From contig CAAGGA010000061.1 in the NCBI GenBank assembly GCA_900769275.1, positions 1-19,107 on the forward strand: 19,107 nt of DNA, given 5' to 3'. A model generated the notes under the pieces. The model ran no database searches. It saw only the letters and a program-made list of their open reading frames with translations, and was not told where the DNA came from. The stretch is from an uncultured Prevotella sp. GTDB taxonomy: Bacteria; Bacteroidota; Bacteroidia; Bacteroidales; Bacteroidaceae. The translations under genes and the position numbers were made by a program. Below are positions 7,730 to 16,026 of this stretch, piece by piece (position 1 is the stretch's first letter; the number at the start of each line of letters is the position of its first letter).

Positions 7730-9133
7730 CTAATGAATGAAAGACAGTTGTTCTCCCTTGAATTCCTCGCAGAATTGTCCGTCACGCAGCGCAAACTTTC
7801 CGTTGCAAATAGTGTGCAACACAGACCATTCATATTTTCTTCCAGTCATCGGACTCCATCCGCATTTACTCTGGATGCAGTCCTCTGTCACGGTCCAAGG
7901 CTCACCCTTTCTTACTATCGTAATGTCAGCCTTATAGCCTTTGCGCAAAAATCCCCGGTCTCTTACCCCGAACAGGCGGGCAGGATTGTGCGCCATCAGC
8001 TCTGCAAGACGTTCGTAGGTCAGCACTCCCTCATCGACAAGGGACAGCATTGTGACGAGTGAGAACTGTATCATCGGCATTCCTGACATAGCCTTGGCAG
8101 CCCCTCCCTGCTTCTCTTCGATGGTATGCGGTGCGTGGTCGGTACCAATGCTGGTGATTCTGCCGTCCATGAGTCCCCGTCGCAGGGCATCGCGGTCGCT
8201 TGCCTTCTTTATGGCTGGATTACATTTTATCATTGAATGCAGAGTGGCATAGTCATCATTGCAGAACATCAGGTGGGCCACGGTAGCCTCTGCAGTGACC
8301 TGCTGCAGGCTGTCGGAAGTGTCAGTCTTCGGGAAAAGGGCATCCAGTTCCGCCTGCGTGGTGATATGGGCGATGTGCAGCCTTGCTCCTGTCTGCCTTG
8401 CAAGATTCGCAGCAAGGCATGATGACTCAAGGCAGGCTTCTTCCGAACGAATTAGCGGATGGAACATCACGTCGGGGTCATCTCCCATCTGCTTTCTGAT
8501 TTGCTCCATATTGCGATTGATAATCTCCGTATCCTCGCAGTGTGCCATTACAGGCAGGCGTAGCCTTGCAGCCGTTTGGAATATCTTTATCAGTGCCCCC
8601 ATCTTGTCCACGAGCATATTTCCTGTCGAAGACCCCATGAAAAGCTTTATGCCCGGAATGTCCCCTGCCGGTATCTGTGCCAGTTCCTCAATGTTGTCGT
8701 TGGTAGCTCCGGGGAAGAAAGTCCAGTTGACATGGCTCTTTTCCCTTGCCACAGTCTGTTTGTCACGAAGAGCAGCCACGGTCGTAGTCTGTGGCTTGGT
8801 ATTCGGCATATCAAAGTATGAGGTCACTCCGCCATAGGCTGCCGCCCTGCTCTCAGTCTCTATGTCTGCCTTGTACGTCAGTCCCGGTTCGCGGAAATGC
8901 ACGTGAGTGTCGATGATACCGGGTAGGACAAGGCATCCCTCAGCATCAATGACCTCATATTCCCTGTCACCATCCGCATCTCCGTCGTCTTGCGCCCAAG
9001 TCTTGCCCATGCAACTGTCAGTCTCCGCCTTTCCTTCTATTATGTCAACAATCCTGTCATCCTTTACAACAAGAGAGCCAACGTACTGTCGGCCCTCATT
9101 GGTTATTATTCCATTCCTTATAATCAGTGTCAT
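7730..9133 (-). CDS. pyrC: Dihydroorotase (class I type)
   Basis: A 467-residue cytoplasmic zinc amidohydrolase that cyclises N-carbamoyl-aspartate to dihydroorotate in pyrimidine synthesis. DTHVHFREPG carries the first metal-binding HxH and the substrate-binding Arg. GVTSYFDMPNTKP, the later MAHCED, HIAHIT and GTDHAPHT blocks supply the remaining metal and catalytic residues, including the Asp of GTDHAPH. SGMPMIQFSLVTML and the HNPARLFG block are typical of Bacteroidales enzymes. Between the first beta-strands and VIDAEGCLVLPG sits an acidic stretch (AQDDGDADGDREYE, about residues 48-61) that looks like an insertion. In Bacteroidales a pyrC gene often neighbours a polyprenol-P-mannose synthase; here mfd and plsC lie between them. 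Confidence 0.95.
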   Translation of the reverse strand: MTLIIRNGIITNEGRQYVGSLVVKDDRIVDIIEGKAETDSCMGKTWAQDDGDADGDREYEVIDAEGCLVLPGIIDTHVHFREPGLTYKADIETESRAAAYGGVTSYFDMPNTKPQTTTVAALRDKQTVAREKSHVNWTFFPGATNDNIEELAQIPAGDIPGIKLFMGSSTGNMLVDKMGALIKIFQTAARLRLPVMAHCEDTEIINRNMEQIRKQMGDDPDVMFHPLIRSEEACLESSCLAANLARQTGARLHIAHITTQAELDALFPKTDTSDSLQQVTAEATVAHLMFCNDDYATLHSMIKCNPAIKKASDRDALRRGLMDGRITSIGTDHAPHTIEEKQGGAAKAMSGMPMIQFSLVTMLSLVDEGVLTYERLAELMAHNPARLFGVRDRGFLRKGYKADITIVRKGEPWTVTEDCIQSKCGWSPMTGRKYEWSVLHTICNGKFALRDGQFCEEFKGEQLSFIH

Positions 9134-9194
9134 GTCAAGGTAGCTTTTGCTGTAATTGCTATAATAAATAGGTACCCGTCTCCCCCCACAGGCT

Positions 9195-9971
9195 TTATTC
9201 CGGCTTTGCCATTTGGTTCGGTGTCGGTATGGCAGACTGCTCGGGTATGGCAGTCTGCTCGACGGGAACGGGGTCTTCCATTCCGGTCATGATAGCCTGA
9301 TTACGCTCTGCTGCCTCCATAAATTCCTTGACATAAGGGTCGTTTTTGAACTTCGGGGTCGCCTTTGTCATGAGAGCGTCAATCCAGGCATTAGTAAGAG
9401 GTATCTCCATCGCACTTGTAACCATCTGGAAGACGTATGGACCGAGGATGTTGTCAAAGTTTTCCTCAATGAAAGTGGTCACAATCCTGTCACATTCTGC
9501 ATCGAGGAGAGCTGCCTTTTCGCTCAGTTGGCTGTTTATGACATCCATGTCTTCTCCATCCATGATAGCCCTGCTCTGCTGGTGTCCGAGGTCAACTATC
9601 TGGTTGCTTATCTGGTTGTACTTCTCTATGAAGGCCGCAAGGGTGTCGTTGAGTGGTGTTCCCGTACAGGTCTGCCTTGCCGTATTGAACTGTATGATGA
9701 TTTCTCCGTCCTCCAGAACTATCGGCATCACGCTCTCGTCCTCGATGAACAATGTACCTACCTTGACAGTATCGAGGTTACCCTTGAACGAGAACTGCCC
9801 ATGTACCACGTCGCATGAGTCGATATTCTTCAGCTTGTCACCTTTCAGGGCTTTCAGGTAAAGCATACGTCCGTCAAGATTCTGCACGTCGGAAGAACCC
9901 TGAATGTTGAACGAACTGGAGCATGATGCGAGAACAGCAGCCGTGAAGATGCAAAAGAGTAGCTTTTTCAT
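9195..9971 (-). CDS. DUF4369-domain lipoprotein
   Basis: The preferred start is ATG at 9971, giving 258 residues that begin MKKLLFCIFTAAVLASC, a clean lipoprotein signal peptide with the lipidated Cys at position 17. An upstream in-frame GTG would put 14 residues, and the promoter itself, inside the gene. The mature part (DGRMLYLKALKGDKLKNIDS, GQFSFKG, then VLEDGEIIIQF) matches the DUF4369 module found at the N-terminus of Bacteroidetes TlpA-like thioredoxins, but no thioredoxin domain follows; the middle is helical. After the Cys comes SSS rather than the acidic export signal, so it is probably anchored facing the periplasm. The C-terminus is a Pro/Gln/Ala-rich tail. Its function is unknown. 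Confidence 0.82.
   Translation of the reverse strand: MKKLLFCIFTAAVLASCSSSFNIQGSSDVQNLDGRMLYLKALKGDKLKNIDSCDVVHGQFSFKGNLDTVKVGTLFIEDESVMPIVLEDGEIIIQFNTARQTCTGTPLNDTLAAFIEKYNQISNQIVDLGHQQSRAIMDGEDMDVINSQLSEKAALLDAECDRIVTTFIEENFDNILGPYVFQMVTSAMEIPLTNAWIDALMTKATPKFKNDPYVKEFMEAAERNQAIMTGMEDPVPVEQTAIPEQSAIPTPNQMAKPE
9226..9261 (-). repeat. 18-bp tandem duplication in the lipoprotein tail
   Basis: Two adjacent 18-bp units (9226-9243 and 9244-9261) differ at one base and encode EQTAIP and EQSAIP. The reading frame is kept, so it is a recent in-frame duplication in a disordered tail. Confidence 0.85.
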
Positions 9972-10002
9972 ATATTTCGGATTGTCAAATTCTTTTCCAA
10001 CG

Positions 10003-10010
10003 CAAAGATA
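10003..10010 (-). promoter_or_regulatory. -7 box of the lipoprotein promoter
   Basis: TATCTTTG on the minus strand matches TAnnTTTG. A TTTC sits 19 bp upstream as a weak -33 box. The implied transcript starts about 25 nt before ATG 9971. The 143 bp between this gene and the next (10014-10157) are otherwise plain A/T-rich DNA. Confidence 0.6.
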
Positions 10011-10157
10011 CAACGTATTAATGACGTATGAAAAAAAATTTATGCTTTTTAGGGAACGCGGCGAATAATTATGATTTTTTTTGAATTGTAAAAAAATGAA
10101 TAAATATCAAAAAAGGTATTCCCAAGCCCTGTCACAACGTTCGGAAAACTAAGATTT

Positions 10158-10577
10158 TCAGCCTTTTGTATCTTCTTTCCTGAACTCGTATGCCATTCTG
10201 TGAGTGGTATAGAGTTCCAGCACCGCACCTATCAGCAGCGCAACGACCCAGTTGTTGTGGATATAATGTACGTAGTTGTTGTATCCGTCGATGCTTGTCG
10301 CCATATACGGGAAGAGGAGTTTGTAGGTATCCTCCAACATCAACAGCCCGGCAAGTATAAAGCATATATCGCCAAAGACCATGATACGGCGCAGTCTGCG
10401 TATTGTTATGCTGTTGCCGTCATAAACCTGACTCATTTGCATCAGTGCAAAGCAGATGCTGCCGAGCGCAAAAACGATGGTCATGATACTGGGAAAGAAG
10501 CCGAAAATCTTGCATCCGACACCAATTACCATCATTATTGCCCCGGCAAGAAAAATAAAATTCTGTATTCTTGACAT
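10158..10577 (-). CDS. Small four-helix membrane protein, unknown function
   Basis: A 139-residue protein with four predicted membrane helices at about residues 6-24, 28-46, 65-83 and 108-125. Short basic loops (TIRRLRR, HRMAYEFRKED) suggest cytoplasmic faces between helices 2 and 3 and at the C-terminus. It starts 37 bp after the FtsB-like gene and is very likely in the same operon. I do not recognise a named domain; similar small membrane proteins next to septum-formation genes are known in Bacteroidales. A link to cell division is only suggested by position. Confidence 0.75.
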   Translation of the reverse strand: MSRIQNFIFLAGAIMMVIGVGCKIFGFFPSIMTIVFALGSICFALMQMSQVYDGNSITIRRLRRIMVFGDICFILAGLLMLEDTYKLLFPYMATSIDGYNNYVHYIHNNWVVALLIGAVLELYTTHRMAYEFRKEDTKG

Positions 10578-10614
10578 TCTGTCTGATGATTTTTTCTGCG
10601 TGACACCTGCGCGG

Positions 10615-10932
10615 TCAGTTGTCCTCTGTCTTCCTGTCGCTGCTCATGATAAAGATATCTTCATTGTCACGCTTCATGAGATACCTTTCCCTTGCCACCT
10701 TTTCCACGCCTTTCGGAGTGGCGGTGAGCGCATTGAGGCGTGCAGAGTCACGCTCGAACTGCTCCTGATATTCCTCTATCTCGGCTTTCAGTTCATTGAT
10801 GCGCATATTGTGTATGGCATATTGCCTGAAGCTGTTCTCGCCGACGATGCCGACGATAACAAGCCCCAAGAGTATGGTGATGAGGTATTTGTGTCTTCCC
10901 AAATACCCCCATATCGTGTTGATTTTCTCCAT
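10615..10932 (-). CDS. Septum formation initiator, FtsB/DivIC-like
   Basis: A 105-residue bitopic protein of the division complex, acting with FtsL/FtsQ-type partners at the septum. A short cytoplasmic N-terminus (about 15 residues) leads to one membrane helix (LITILLGLVIVGIVG, about 16-33). A coiled coil follows (RINELKAEIEEYQEQFERDS, about 44-63), then the conserved C-terminal block KGVEKVARERYLMKRDNEDIF, typical of DivIC/FtsB. Length and layout match the family. It is the first gene after a strong promoter and likely drives the downstream membrane-protein gene. Confidence 0.9.
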   Translation of the reverse strand: MEKINTIWGYLGRHKYLITILLGLVIVGIVGENSFRQYAIHNMRINELKAEIEEYQEQFERDSARLNALTATPKGVEKVARERYLMKRDNEDIFIMSSDRKTEDN

Positions 10933-10952
10933 TGCGGTAGGATTTTCTTCTG

Positions 10953-10983
10953 CAAAGGTAAACTATTTTCCGTAAACTGCCAA
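10953..10983 (-). promoter_or_regulatory. Promoter of the FtsB-like gene
   Basis: On the minus strand TACCTTTG (10953-10960) is preceded after exactly 20 bp by TTG (10981-10983). This fits the Bacteroidetes consensus well. The leader would be short, about 15 nt. Repeat element R3 lies upstream of it and so outside this transcript. Confidence 0.7.
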
Positions 10984-11041
10984 CAGATGAGATTATATTT
11001 TTCCACTTTCTTTGGGATAAGGTTCCAGCGAAAGAGGAAAA

Positions 11042-11169
11042 CGGTTTTAAGGTTTTAAAGTTTTAAGGTTTTGCGGTTTTAAGGTTATACGGAATATACG
11101 AATAGTTTTCACAAATCTCCGTATAACCGTAAAACCGCATAACCGCAAAACCGCAAAACCGCAAAACCG
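11042..11169. repeat. Octamer inverted-repeat element R3 (GGTTTTGC/GGTTTTAA type)
   Basis: Two 52-nt arms (11042-11093 and 11118-11169) flank a 24-nt loop. About 42 of 52 positions pair, and the 11 pairs nearest the loop are perfect. The left arm is built from octamers such as GGTTTTAA, GGTTTTGC and GGTTATAC; the right arm from AACCGCAA and relatives. Mismatches fall mainly at the two variable bases of each octamer. The element sits 28 bp past the sugar-kinase stop, so it would form at the 3' end of that message. Confidence 0.85.
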
Positions 11170-11197
11170 AAGAAGTTGAAGCCCTGCGAAACTGCTG

Positions 11198-12130
11198 TTA
11201 TATTTCTTCCCCGTCCCTGTAGTTTTTGGCGAACTCTGTGCTTATGGAGTTGGCAAGGGAGGTACAGACGTGCGACGAGAAGTCCTGTCCGCATCTTATC
11301 ATCTCTCTCCACTCCCTCTCGTTCATCGAGGTCAAGGCGGCAGAACCGGTATTGCCTCGCCTGTACAGCCCATAGACGAATCCTGCATTGAAGTTGTCAC
11401 CCGCACCGATAGTGCTTACCGCCTCAACCCGGGCTACAGGATATGTCGTATGTATCTCCGGCGTGAAGAGATGCAGCGGTCTCTCCCCGTCCGTGCAGAT
11501 GAAGTGCCTGCAATAGGGGCTGATATACTCACCGTATATCTTCTCCATGTCACTACATCCGAAGAGATACGTGAAATCCTCAAGGGAACCGCGCACTACC
11601 GTGGACATCCTCATGTTCTCCCTTATACTGTCAATGATGAGGGGTATCTCATCAATGTGCGTGGGACGGAAATTAACATCGTAGTACAGGACGGCATCAA
11701 CCGCATGTGCCTTTTCCAGGAATCCCCTTACAAGAGGGCGCAGACGAGGATTGACGGCAAAGAACGACCCGAAAATCACGATATCATCTGCTGTCACGTC
11801 CGGCAGCCTCCCGTCAATATCGGCATGGGCGTGGTCTTTATAGAACTGATACGACGCATCGTTGTTCTCGTCAAGGAAAGCGAGCGAGACGTGCGAACGG
11901 CTTCCCTTGCGTCTTGTCACATATTCCGATGACACTCCGTTGTCAGTCATGTACCTTACGATGATGTCGCCTACATGGTCGTCACCGGTTTCTGTCACGA
12001 GAATACAAGGCACTCCAAGACGTCCGAGAGAAATCATGGAGTTGAACGAACTGCCTCCCGGAACGGCGGCAGACGGCTTGTCGTCCTTGAATATTATGTC
12101 GAGGATGGTCTCCCCTATTCCTATTACCAT
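11198..12130 (-). CDS. PfkB-family carbohydrate kinase (fructokinase-like)
   Basis: A 310-residue ribokinase-fold kinase that should phosphorylate a sugar, most likely fructose or a related hexose, with ATP. The N-terminal VPGGSSFNSMISLGRLG matches the first PfkB signature and sugar-binding Gly-Gly. ILVTETGDDHVGD follows as usual. The second signature is STIGAGDNFNAGF (about residue 245), with the catalytic Asp and anion-hole Gly residues. Its first position is Ser where most families have Asp, which I believe is common in Bacteroidetes members. VLYYDVNFRP is the standard strand before the lid domain. Substrate is not determinable. It is transcribed divergently from pepT. Confidence 0.9.
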   Translation of the reverse strand: MVIGIGETILDIIFKDDKPSAAVPGGSSFNSMISLGRLGVPCILVTETGDDHVGDIIVRYMTDNGVSSEYVTRRKGSRSHVSLAFLDENNDASYQFYKDHAHADIDGRLPDVTADDIVIFGSFFAVNPRLRPLVRGFLEKAHAVDAVLYYDVNFRPTHIDEIPLIIDSIRENMRMSTVVRGSLEDFTYLFGCSDMEKIYGEYISPYCRHFICTDGERPLHLFTPEIHTTYPVARVEAVSTIGAGDNFNAGFVYGLYRRGNTGSAALTSMNEREWREMIRCGQDFSSHVCTSLANSISTEFAKNYRDGEEI

Positions 12131-12175
12131 ATTTATATCCTTTTAGCATACAGGCGTATTCCGCCGTTTTCCGTG

Positions 12176-12183
12176 CAAAGTTA
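12176..12183 (-). promoter_or_regulatory. -7 box of the sugar-kinase promoter
   Basis: TAACTTTG on the minus strand fits TAnnTTTG and would give a leader of about 40 nt. The -33 region is not canonical. Confidence 0.5.
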
Positions 12184-12267
12184 TGAAAAAGAAACGTATG
12201 AAAGAGCATTTTGTGTGAATTTTTAATAAAAAAAAAGTTCCTTGCTCATTGTAAGGAAAAAAAATAT

Positions 12268-12275
12268 TACTTTTG
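12268..12275 (+). promoter_or_regulatory. -7 box of the pepT promoter
   Basis: TACTTTTG fits TAnnTTTG and lies 41 bp before the pepT ATG. A TTG is present upstream but at 23 bp spacing, so the -33 box is weak. It also supports ATG 12316 over the longer frame that opens upstream of the promoter. Confidence 0.5.
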
Positions 12276-12315
12276 TAGGGTAAACGCAACTATCATTCAT
12301 CAAATATCAGATATA

Positions 12316-13539
12316 ATGAACCTTACAGAAAGATTTTTGAATTATACGAAGTTTGACACACAATCGTGTGATGAATCTCAGACCGTGCCGAGTACTTCCA
12401 AGCAGCTTATCTTCGCCGAGTACCTGAAGCAGGAACTGGAGGACGAGGGGCTTTCCGACGTGGAAATGGACGAGAAAGGCTATATCTATGCCACGCTCAG
12501 GAGCAATTCCAAGAAAGAGATTCCCACGATAGGGTTTATCTCTCACTACGACACTTCCCCCGACTGCTCCGGAAAGGACATCAAGCCCCGTATCGTGGAG
12601 AACTACGACGGTGGCGACATCGTCCTCTCTGATGGCATCGTGTCATCCCCCTCCAAATTCCCGGAACTGCTCTGTCACAAGGGTGAAGACCTCATAGTGA
12701 CCGACGGGCATACCCTCCTCGGTGCCGATGACAAGGCTGGAATAGCAGAAATCGTTCAGGCCATGGCATATCTCAGGCAGCATCCGGAGATAGAGCACGG
12801 CGACATACGCATCGCCTTCAATCCCGACGAAGAAATCGGAATGGGAGCGCATCACTTCGACGTAGAGAAATTCGGCTGTGAATGGGCCTATACCATGGAC
12901 GGCGGAGACCTCGGCGAACTGGAATACGAGAACTTCAATGCCGCAGGTGCGAAAGTCTCCTTCACGGGTGTCAGCGTACATCCCGGCTATGCCAAGGGCA
13001 AGATGATCAATGCCGGACTCATAGCGACGGAGTTCGCCCGTATGCTGCCGCAGGACGAGACCCCCGAGACGACAGAGGGCTATCAAGGATTCTTCCATCT
13101 GACCGGCATGACAGGAGGCATAGAAAAGGCACAACTCTCATATATCATCCGTGACCATGACCGCACGCGCTTTGATGAACGCAAGAGACTTCTTGAACAG
13201 AAAGTGGAGGAAATCAATGCCAAGTACGGTGACGGTGTGTGTCAGGCAGCCATCAACGACCAGTACTACAACATGAAAGAGAAGATTGACCCGCAGCAGC
13301 ACGTCATCGACCTTGTGCTCCGCGCCATGCAGGAGGAGGGTGTCTCCCCGAAAGTGCAGCCCATACGCGGCGGAACGGACGGTGCACAACTGTCGTTCAA
13401 GGGTCTGCCCTGCCCCAACATCTTTGCCGGAGGCGTCAATTTCCACGGTCCCCATGAGTTTGTCTCCGTGCAGGTGATGGAGAAAGCCATGATGATTGTC
13501 GTACGGCTCTGTCAGCTGACTGCCGAATATAATGATTAG
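12316..13539 (+). CDS. pepT: Peptidase T (tripeptide aminopeptidase)
   Basis: A 407-residue cytoplasmic di-zinc M20 peptidase that removes the N-terminal residue of tripeptides; E. coli PepT has 408. Metal ligands are visible in order: His of ISHYDTSPD (residue 77), the bridging Asp of LLGADDKAGI (139), the Glu pair of NPDEEIG (about 172-173, general base and ligand), the Asp of YTMDGGDLGE, and the His of NFHGPHEF near the C-terminus. The frame extends upstream to 12211, but that extension spans the promoter and has no family match, so MNLTERFLNY is the start. Repeat element R4 begins at the base after the stop codon. Confidence 0.96.
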   Translation: MNLTERFLNYTKFDTQSCDESQTVPSTSKQLIFAEYLKQELEDEGLSDVEMDEKGYIYATLRSNSKKEIPTIGFISHYDTSPDCSGKDIKPRIVENYDGGDIVLSDGIVSSPSKFPELLCHKGEDLIVTDGHTLLGADDKAGIAEIVQAMAYLRQHPEIEHGDIRIAFNPDEEIGMGAHHFDVEKFGCEWAYTMDGGDLGELEYENFNAAGAKVSFTGVSVHPGYAKGKMINAGLIATEFARMLPQDETPETTEGYQGFFHLTGMTGGIEKAQLSYIIRDHDRTRFDERKRLLEQKVEEINAKYGDGVCQAAINDQYYNMKEKIDPQQHVIDLVLRAMQEEGVSPKVQPIRGGTDGAQLSFKGLPCPNIFAGGVNFHGPHEFVSVQVMEKAMMIVVRLCQLTAEYND

Positions 13540-13540
13540 T

Positions 13541-13672
13541 TATTTGGTTGTAGGTTGTTGGTTTTGGGTTGTTGGTTGATAATGCCTGACTAATGGAAGA
13601 TTTCTCAATGGTCAAGACCAACCTAACCCAAAACCAACAACCAACAACTACAACCAACAACTACAACCAAAC
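13541..13672. repeat. Heptamer inverted-repeat element R4 between pepT and the antiporter
   Basis: The left arm (13541-13578) is built of 7-bp units GGTTGTA, GGTTGTT, GGTTTTG, GGTTGTT. The right arm (13618-13672) is the complement, with an extra CAACAACTACAAC-type copy. The innermost 24 bp pair almost perfectly and about 10 bp pair again beyond the extra copy. The core contains CTCAATGGTCAAGAC (13603-13617), close to the core of R6. The right arm runs to five bases before the antiporter ATG. Confidence 0.8.
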
Positions 13673-13677
13673 ACCAA

Positions 13678-15939
13678 ATGCCCCAGACCCCATCCTTAGT
13701 CCAAGACCTTGCGCTTATCCTCATCGTCGCAGGCATGGTGACACTCGTATTCAAACGTCTCAAGCAGCCCCTCGTGCTGGGATACATCGTTGCAGGATTC
13801 GTCGTCTCACCACATCTGCCGTGGACGATGACCGTTGCAGATATGGAGAACGTCCACAGCTGGGCGGACATTGGAGTGATGTTCCTCCTCTTCTCCCTCG
13901 GTCTCGACTTCTCCTTCAAGAAGATTCTCAAGATGGGCTCTGCTCCGATAATAGCCACACTGACCATTATCTTCACCATGCTGATGACAGGAGTAGGGAT
14001 AGGAAGGCTGTTCGGATGGTCGGAGATGAACTGCATCTTCCTCGGAGGAATGCTTGCCATGTCCTCCACCACCATCATCTACAAGGCTTTCGATGACCTC
14101 GGACTGCGACAACAGCAGTTTGCAGGCATGGTAATGAGCGTCCTTATTCTGGAAGACATACTTGCCATCGTGATGATGGTGATGCTCAGTGCCATAGCGG
14201 GAGGCAGTTCCCCTGACGGAGGACAGATGCTGAAATCATTGTTCAACATCGGATTCTTCCTTACGCTATGGCTCGTCGTGGGGCTTTTCGCCATACCCAT
14301 ATTCCTCCGCAAGGTCAGGAAACTGATGAATGCCGAGACCCTCCTTGTCGTCTCCCTCGGTCTATGCTGCCTCATGGCGGTGATATGCACGCAGGTAGGT
14401 TTCTCCAGTGCTTTCGGAGCGTTCATCATGGGCAGCATCCTTGCCGAGACAATAGAAGCAGAGAAGATAGTCAGGCTGGTGGAACCGGTAAAGAATCTCT
14501 TCGGTGCCATATTCTTCGTATCGGTCGGCATGCTCGTAGATCCTGAGATACTGATTGAATATGCCATTCCCATAGTAGTCATCACGCTGGCCATTCTCAC
14601 AGGTCAAAGCATCTTCGGCACACTCGGCTACCTGCTATCCGGACAGACCCTGAAGCAAGCCATGCGCTGCGGCTTCTCCATGGCGCAGATAGGCGAGTTT
14701 GCATTCATCATCGCCTCCCTCGGACTGTCCCTCGGAGTGATAGGAGACTTCCTGTATCCTGTAGTGGTGGCAGTATCGGTCATCACCACATTCCTCACAC
14801 CTTATATGATACGCGAAGCCGTACCAGCATACACGTTTCTGGAGAATCACCTGCCGAAAGTATGGGTACGACGCATCAACAGGATAGCGGAGAAAATGCC
14901 CTCATCCAAAGACACCGAGAGCAACTGGCGCATACTCATCCGCGCCATGCTGACGAACACCGCCATATACGGCGTGCTCAGCATAGCCGTAGTAGCCATC
15001 ATGTTCAGTTTCTTCCTGCCTTTCGTGCGGGAGATAATGCTCAGGGAGTGGGCTGACCTATTATGCGCCGCAGTCACGGTGATACTCATCGCTCCATTCC
15101 TCCGCGCCATCGTCATGAAGAAACTGCACAGCAAGGAGTTCAAGGCACTGTGGCTGGAGAGCTATCACAACCGTCTCCCGCTTATCTTCACGCTCCTTGC
15201 CCGCACCGTCTTTGTCCTCTCCATAATCTTCTACGTCGTCAACGCACTGACGGATTTCTCCTATGCCCTCGTGCTGTGCCTTGCCATTGTCATCATAATG
15301 GCGATAGTGGCTTCAAGAAGAATGAAGTCAAGCTCGATAAGGATAGAAAGGATGTTCGTACAGAACCTCCGCTCGCGCGACATTGCAGCACAAGTCTCAG
15401 GCAAGCGGCGCCCGCTTTTCGAGGGGCACCTGCTCGACCACGACCTGCACATCAGCGAGATAGACCTGCCCGACGACACCCTCTGGGCAGGCAAGACGCT
15501 CAAGGAACTGGCCATCAGCCGACGTTTCGGAGTCAGCGTGAGCAGCATACTGCGAGGCAGCAGGAGGATTAACATCCCCTCAGCTCGTGATGCCCTGTTC
15601 CCCGGTGACAGGCTCTACGTGATAGGCACTGACCAGCAGCTTGCCAATCTCAATGCCGCCATTCTCGACGAGACCTACGACGAGGACTTCGAGATAGAGA
15701 AGCACGAGATGAAACTCGAACGCATCATCGTCGGAGGGCAGAGCAGGTTTCTCGGCAAGTCGCTCATGGAGAGCGGCATCCGCGAAGAATACAGCTGTAT
15801 GCTTGTCGGACTGGAGTCAGGAGAAGAAAGCCTGAGAAAAGTGCCGCCGACCTACAGATTCGCCAAGGGCGACATAATGTGGATTGTAGGAGAAGTAAGA
15901 GATATAGAGCGAATAAAAGCAAATAGTATAGTAAAATAG
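13678..15939 (+). CDS. CPA2-family cation:proton antiporter with two TrkA-C domains
   Basis: A 753-residue inner-membrane transporter of the KefB/monovalent cation:proton antiporter-2 group, expected to exchange K+ or Na+ for protons in pH or osmotic control. The exchanger domain covers about residues 8-380 with 11-13 helices. LVLGYIVAGFVVSPHL, FLLFSLGLDF, MSSTTIIYKAF, LEDILAIVMM (the Asp of the ion site) and FGAIFFVSVGMLVDP are family hallmarks. Four more helices follow (about 415-555). The C-terminus has two TrkA-C (RCK_C) domains, about 581-655 and 676-750, the second ending MWIVGEVRDIERI; no NAD-binding TrkA-N domain is present. ATG 13678 follows the C/A-rich arm of R4. No separate promoter is evident, so it may be read from pepT. 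Confidence 0.92.
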   Translation: MPQTPSLVQDLALILIVAGMVTLVFKRLKQPLVLGYIVAGFVVSPHLPWTMTVADMENVHSWADIGVMFLLFSLGLDFSFKKILKMGSAPIIATLTIIFTMLMTGVGIGRLFGWSEMNCIFLGGMLAMSSTTIIYKAFDDLGLRQQQFAGMVMSVLILEDILAIVMMVMLSAIAGGSSPDGGQMLKSLFNIGFFLTLWLVVGLFAIPIFLRKVRKLMNAETLLVVSLGLCCLMAVICTQVGFSSAFGAFIMGSILAETIEAEKIVRLVEPVKNLFGAIFFVSVGMLVDPEILIEYAIPIVVITLAILTGQSIFGTLGYLLSGQTLKQAMRCGFSMAQIGEFAFIIASLGLSLGVIGDFLYPVVVAVSVITTFLTPYMIREAVPAYTFLENHLPKVWVRRINRIAEKMPSSKDTESNWRILIRAMLTNTAIYGVLSIAVVAIMFSFFLPFVREIMLREWADLLCAAVTVILIAPFLRAIVMKKLHSKEFKALWLESYHNRLPLIFTLLARTVFVLSIIFYVVNALTDFSYALVLCLAIVIIMAIVASRRMKSSSIRIERMFVQNLRSRDIAAQVSGKRRPLFEGHLLDHDLHISEIDLPDDTLWAGKTLKELAISRRFGVSVSSILRGSRRINIPSARDALFPGDRLYVIGTDQQLANLNAAILDETYDEDFEIEKHEMKLERIIVGGQSRFLGKSLMESGIREEYSCMLVGLESGEESLRKVPPTYRFAKGDIMWIVGEVRDIERIKANSIVK

Positions 15940-15979
15940 GGAAAACACTGTCATTTTGTAAAAAATATTCTTAAAAACG

Positions 15980-16011
15980 TTTGCAGAACAGCATTTTTAT
16001 TCGTACCTTTG
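15980..16011 (+). promoter_or_regulatory. Promoter of asnA
   Basis: TTTG (15980-15983), a 20-bp spacer, then TACCTTTG (16004-16011) match both Bacteroidetes promoter boxes. Transcription would begin near 16018, about 10 bp before repeat element R5, so R5 is transcribed as the asnA leader. Confidence 0.8.
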
Positions 16012-16026
16012 CAGAAAAATAGAAAT

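Noticed and set aside
7621..7833. 70-codon minus-strand frame between pyrC and plsC
   Set aside because: It overlaps the 3' end of pyrC in another frame and ends over the plsC start; no leader or motif supports it.
8259..8837. 192-codon plus-strand frame inside pyrC
   Set aside because: Antisense shadow; the minus strand encodes all dihydroorotase motifs.
9972..10013. Extended N-terminus of the DUF4369 lipoprotein
   Set aside because: It would bury the signal peptide 14 residues in and cover the TATCTTTG promoter; ATG 9971 gives a proper lipoprotein signal.
12211..12315. Longer PepT start
   Set aside because: It would include the pepT promoter, and E. coli PepT length fits the ATG at 12316.
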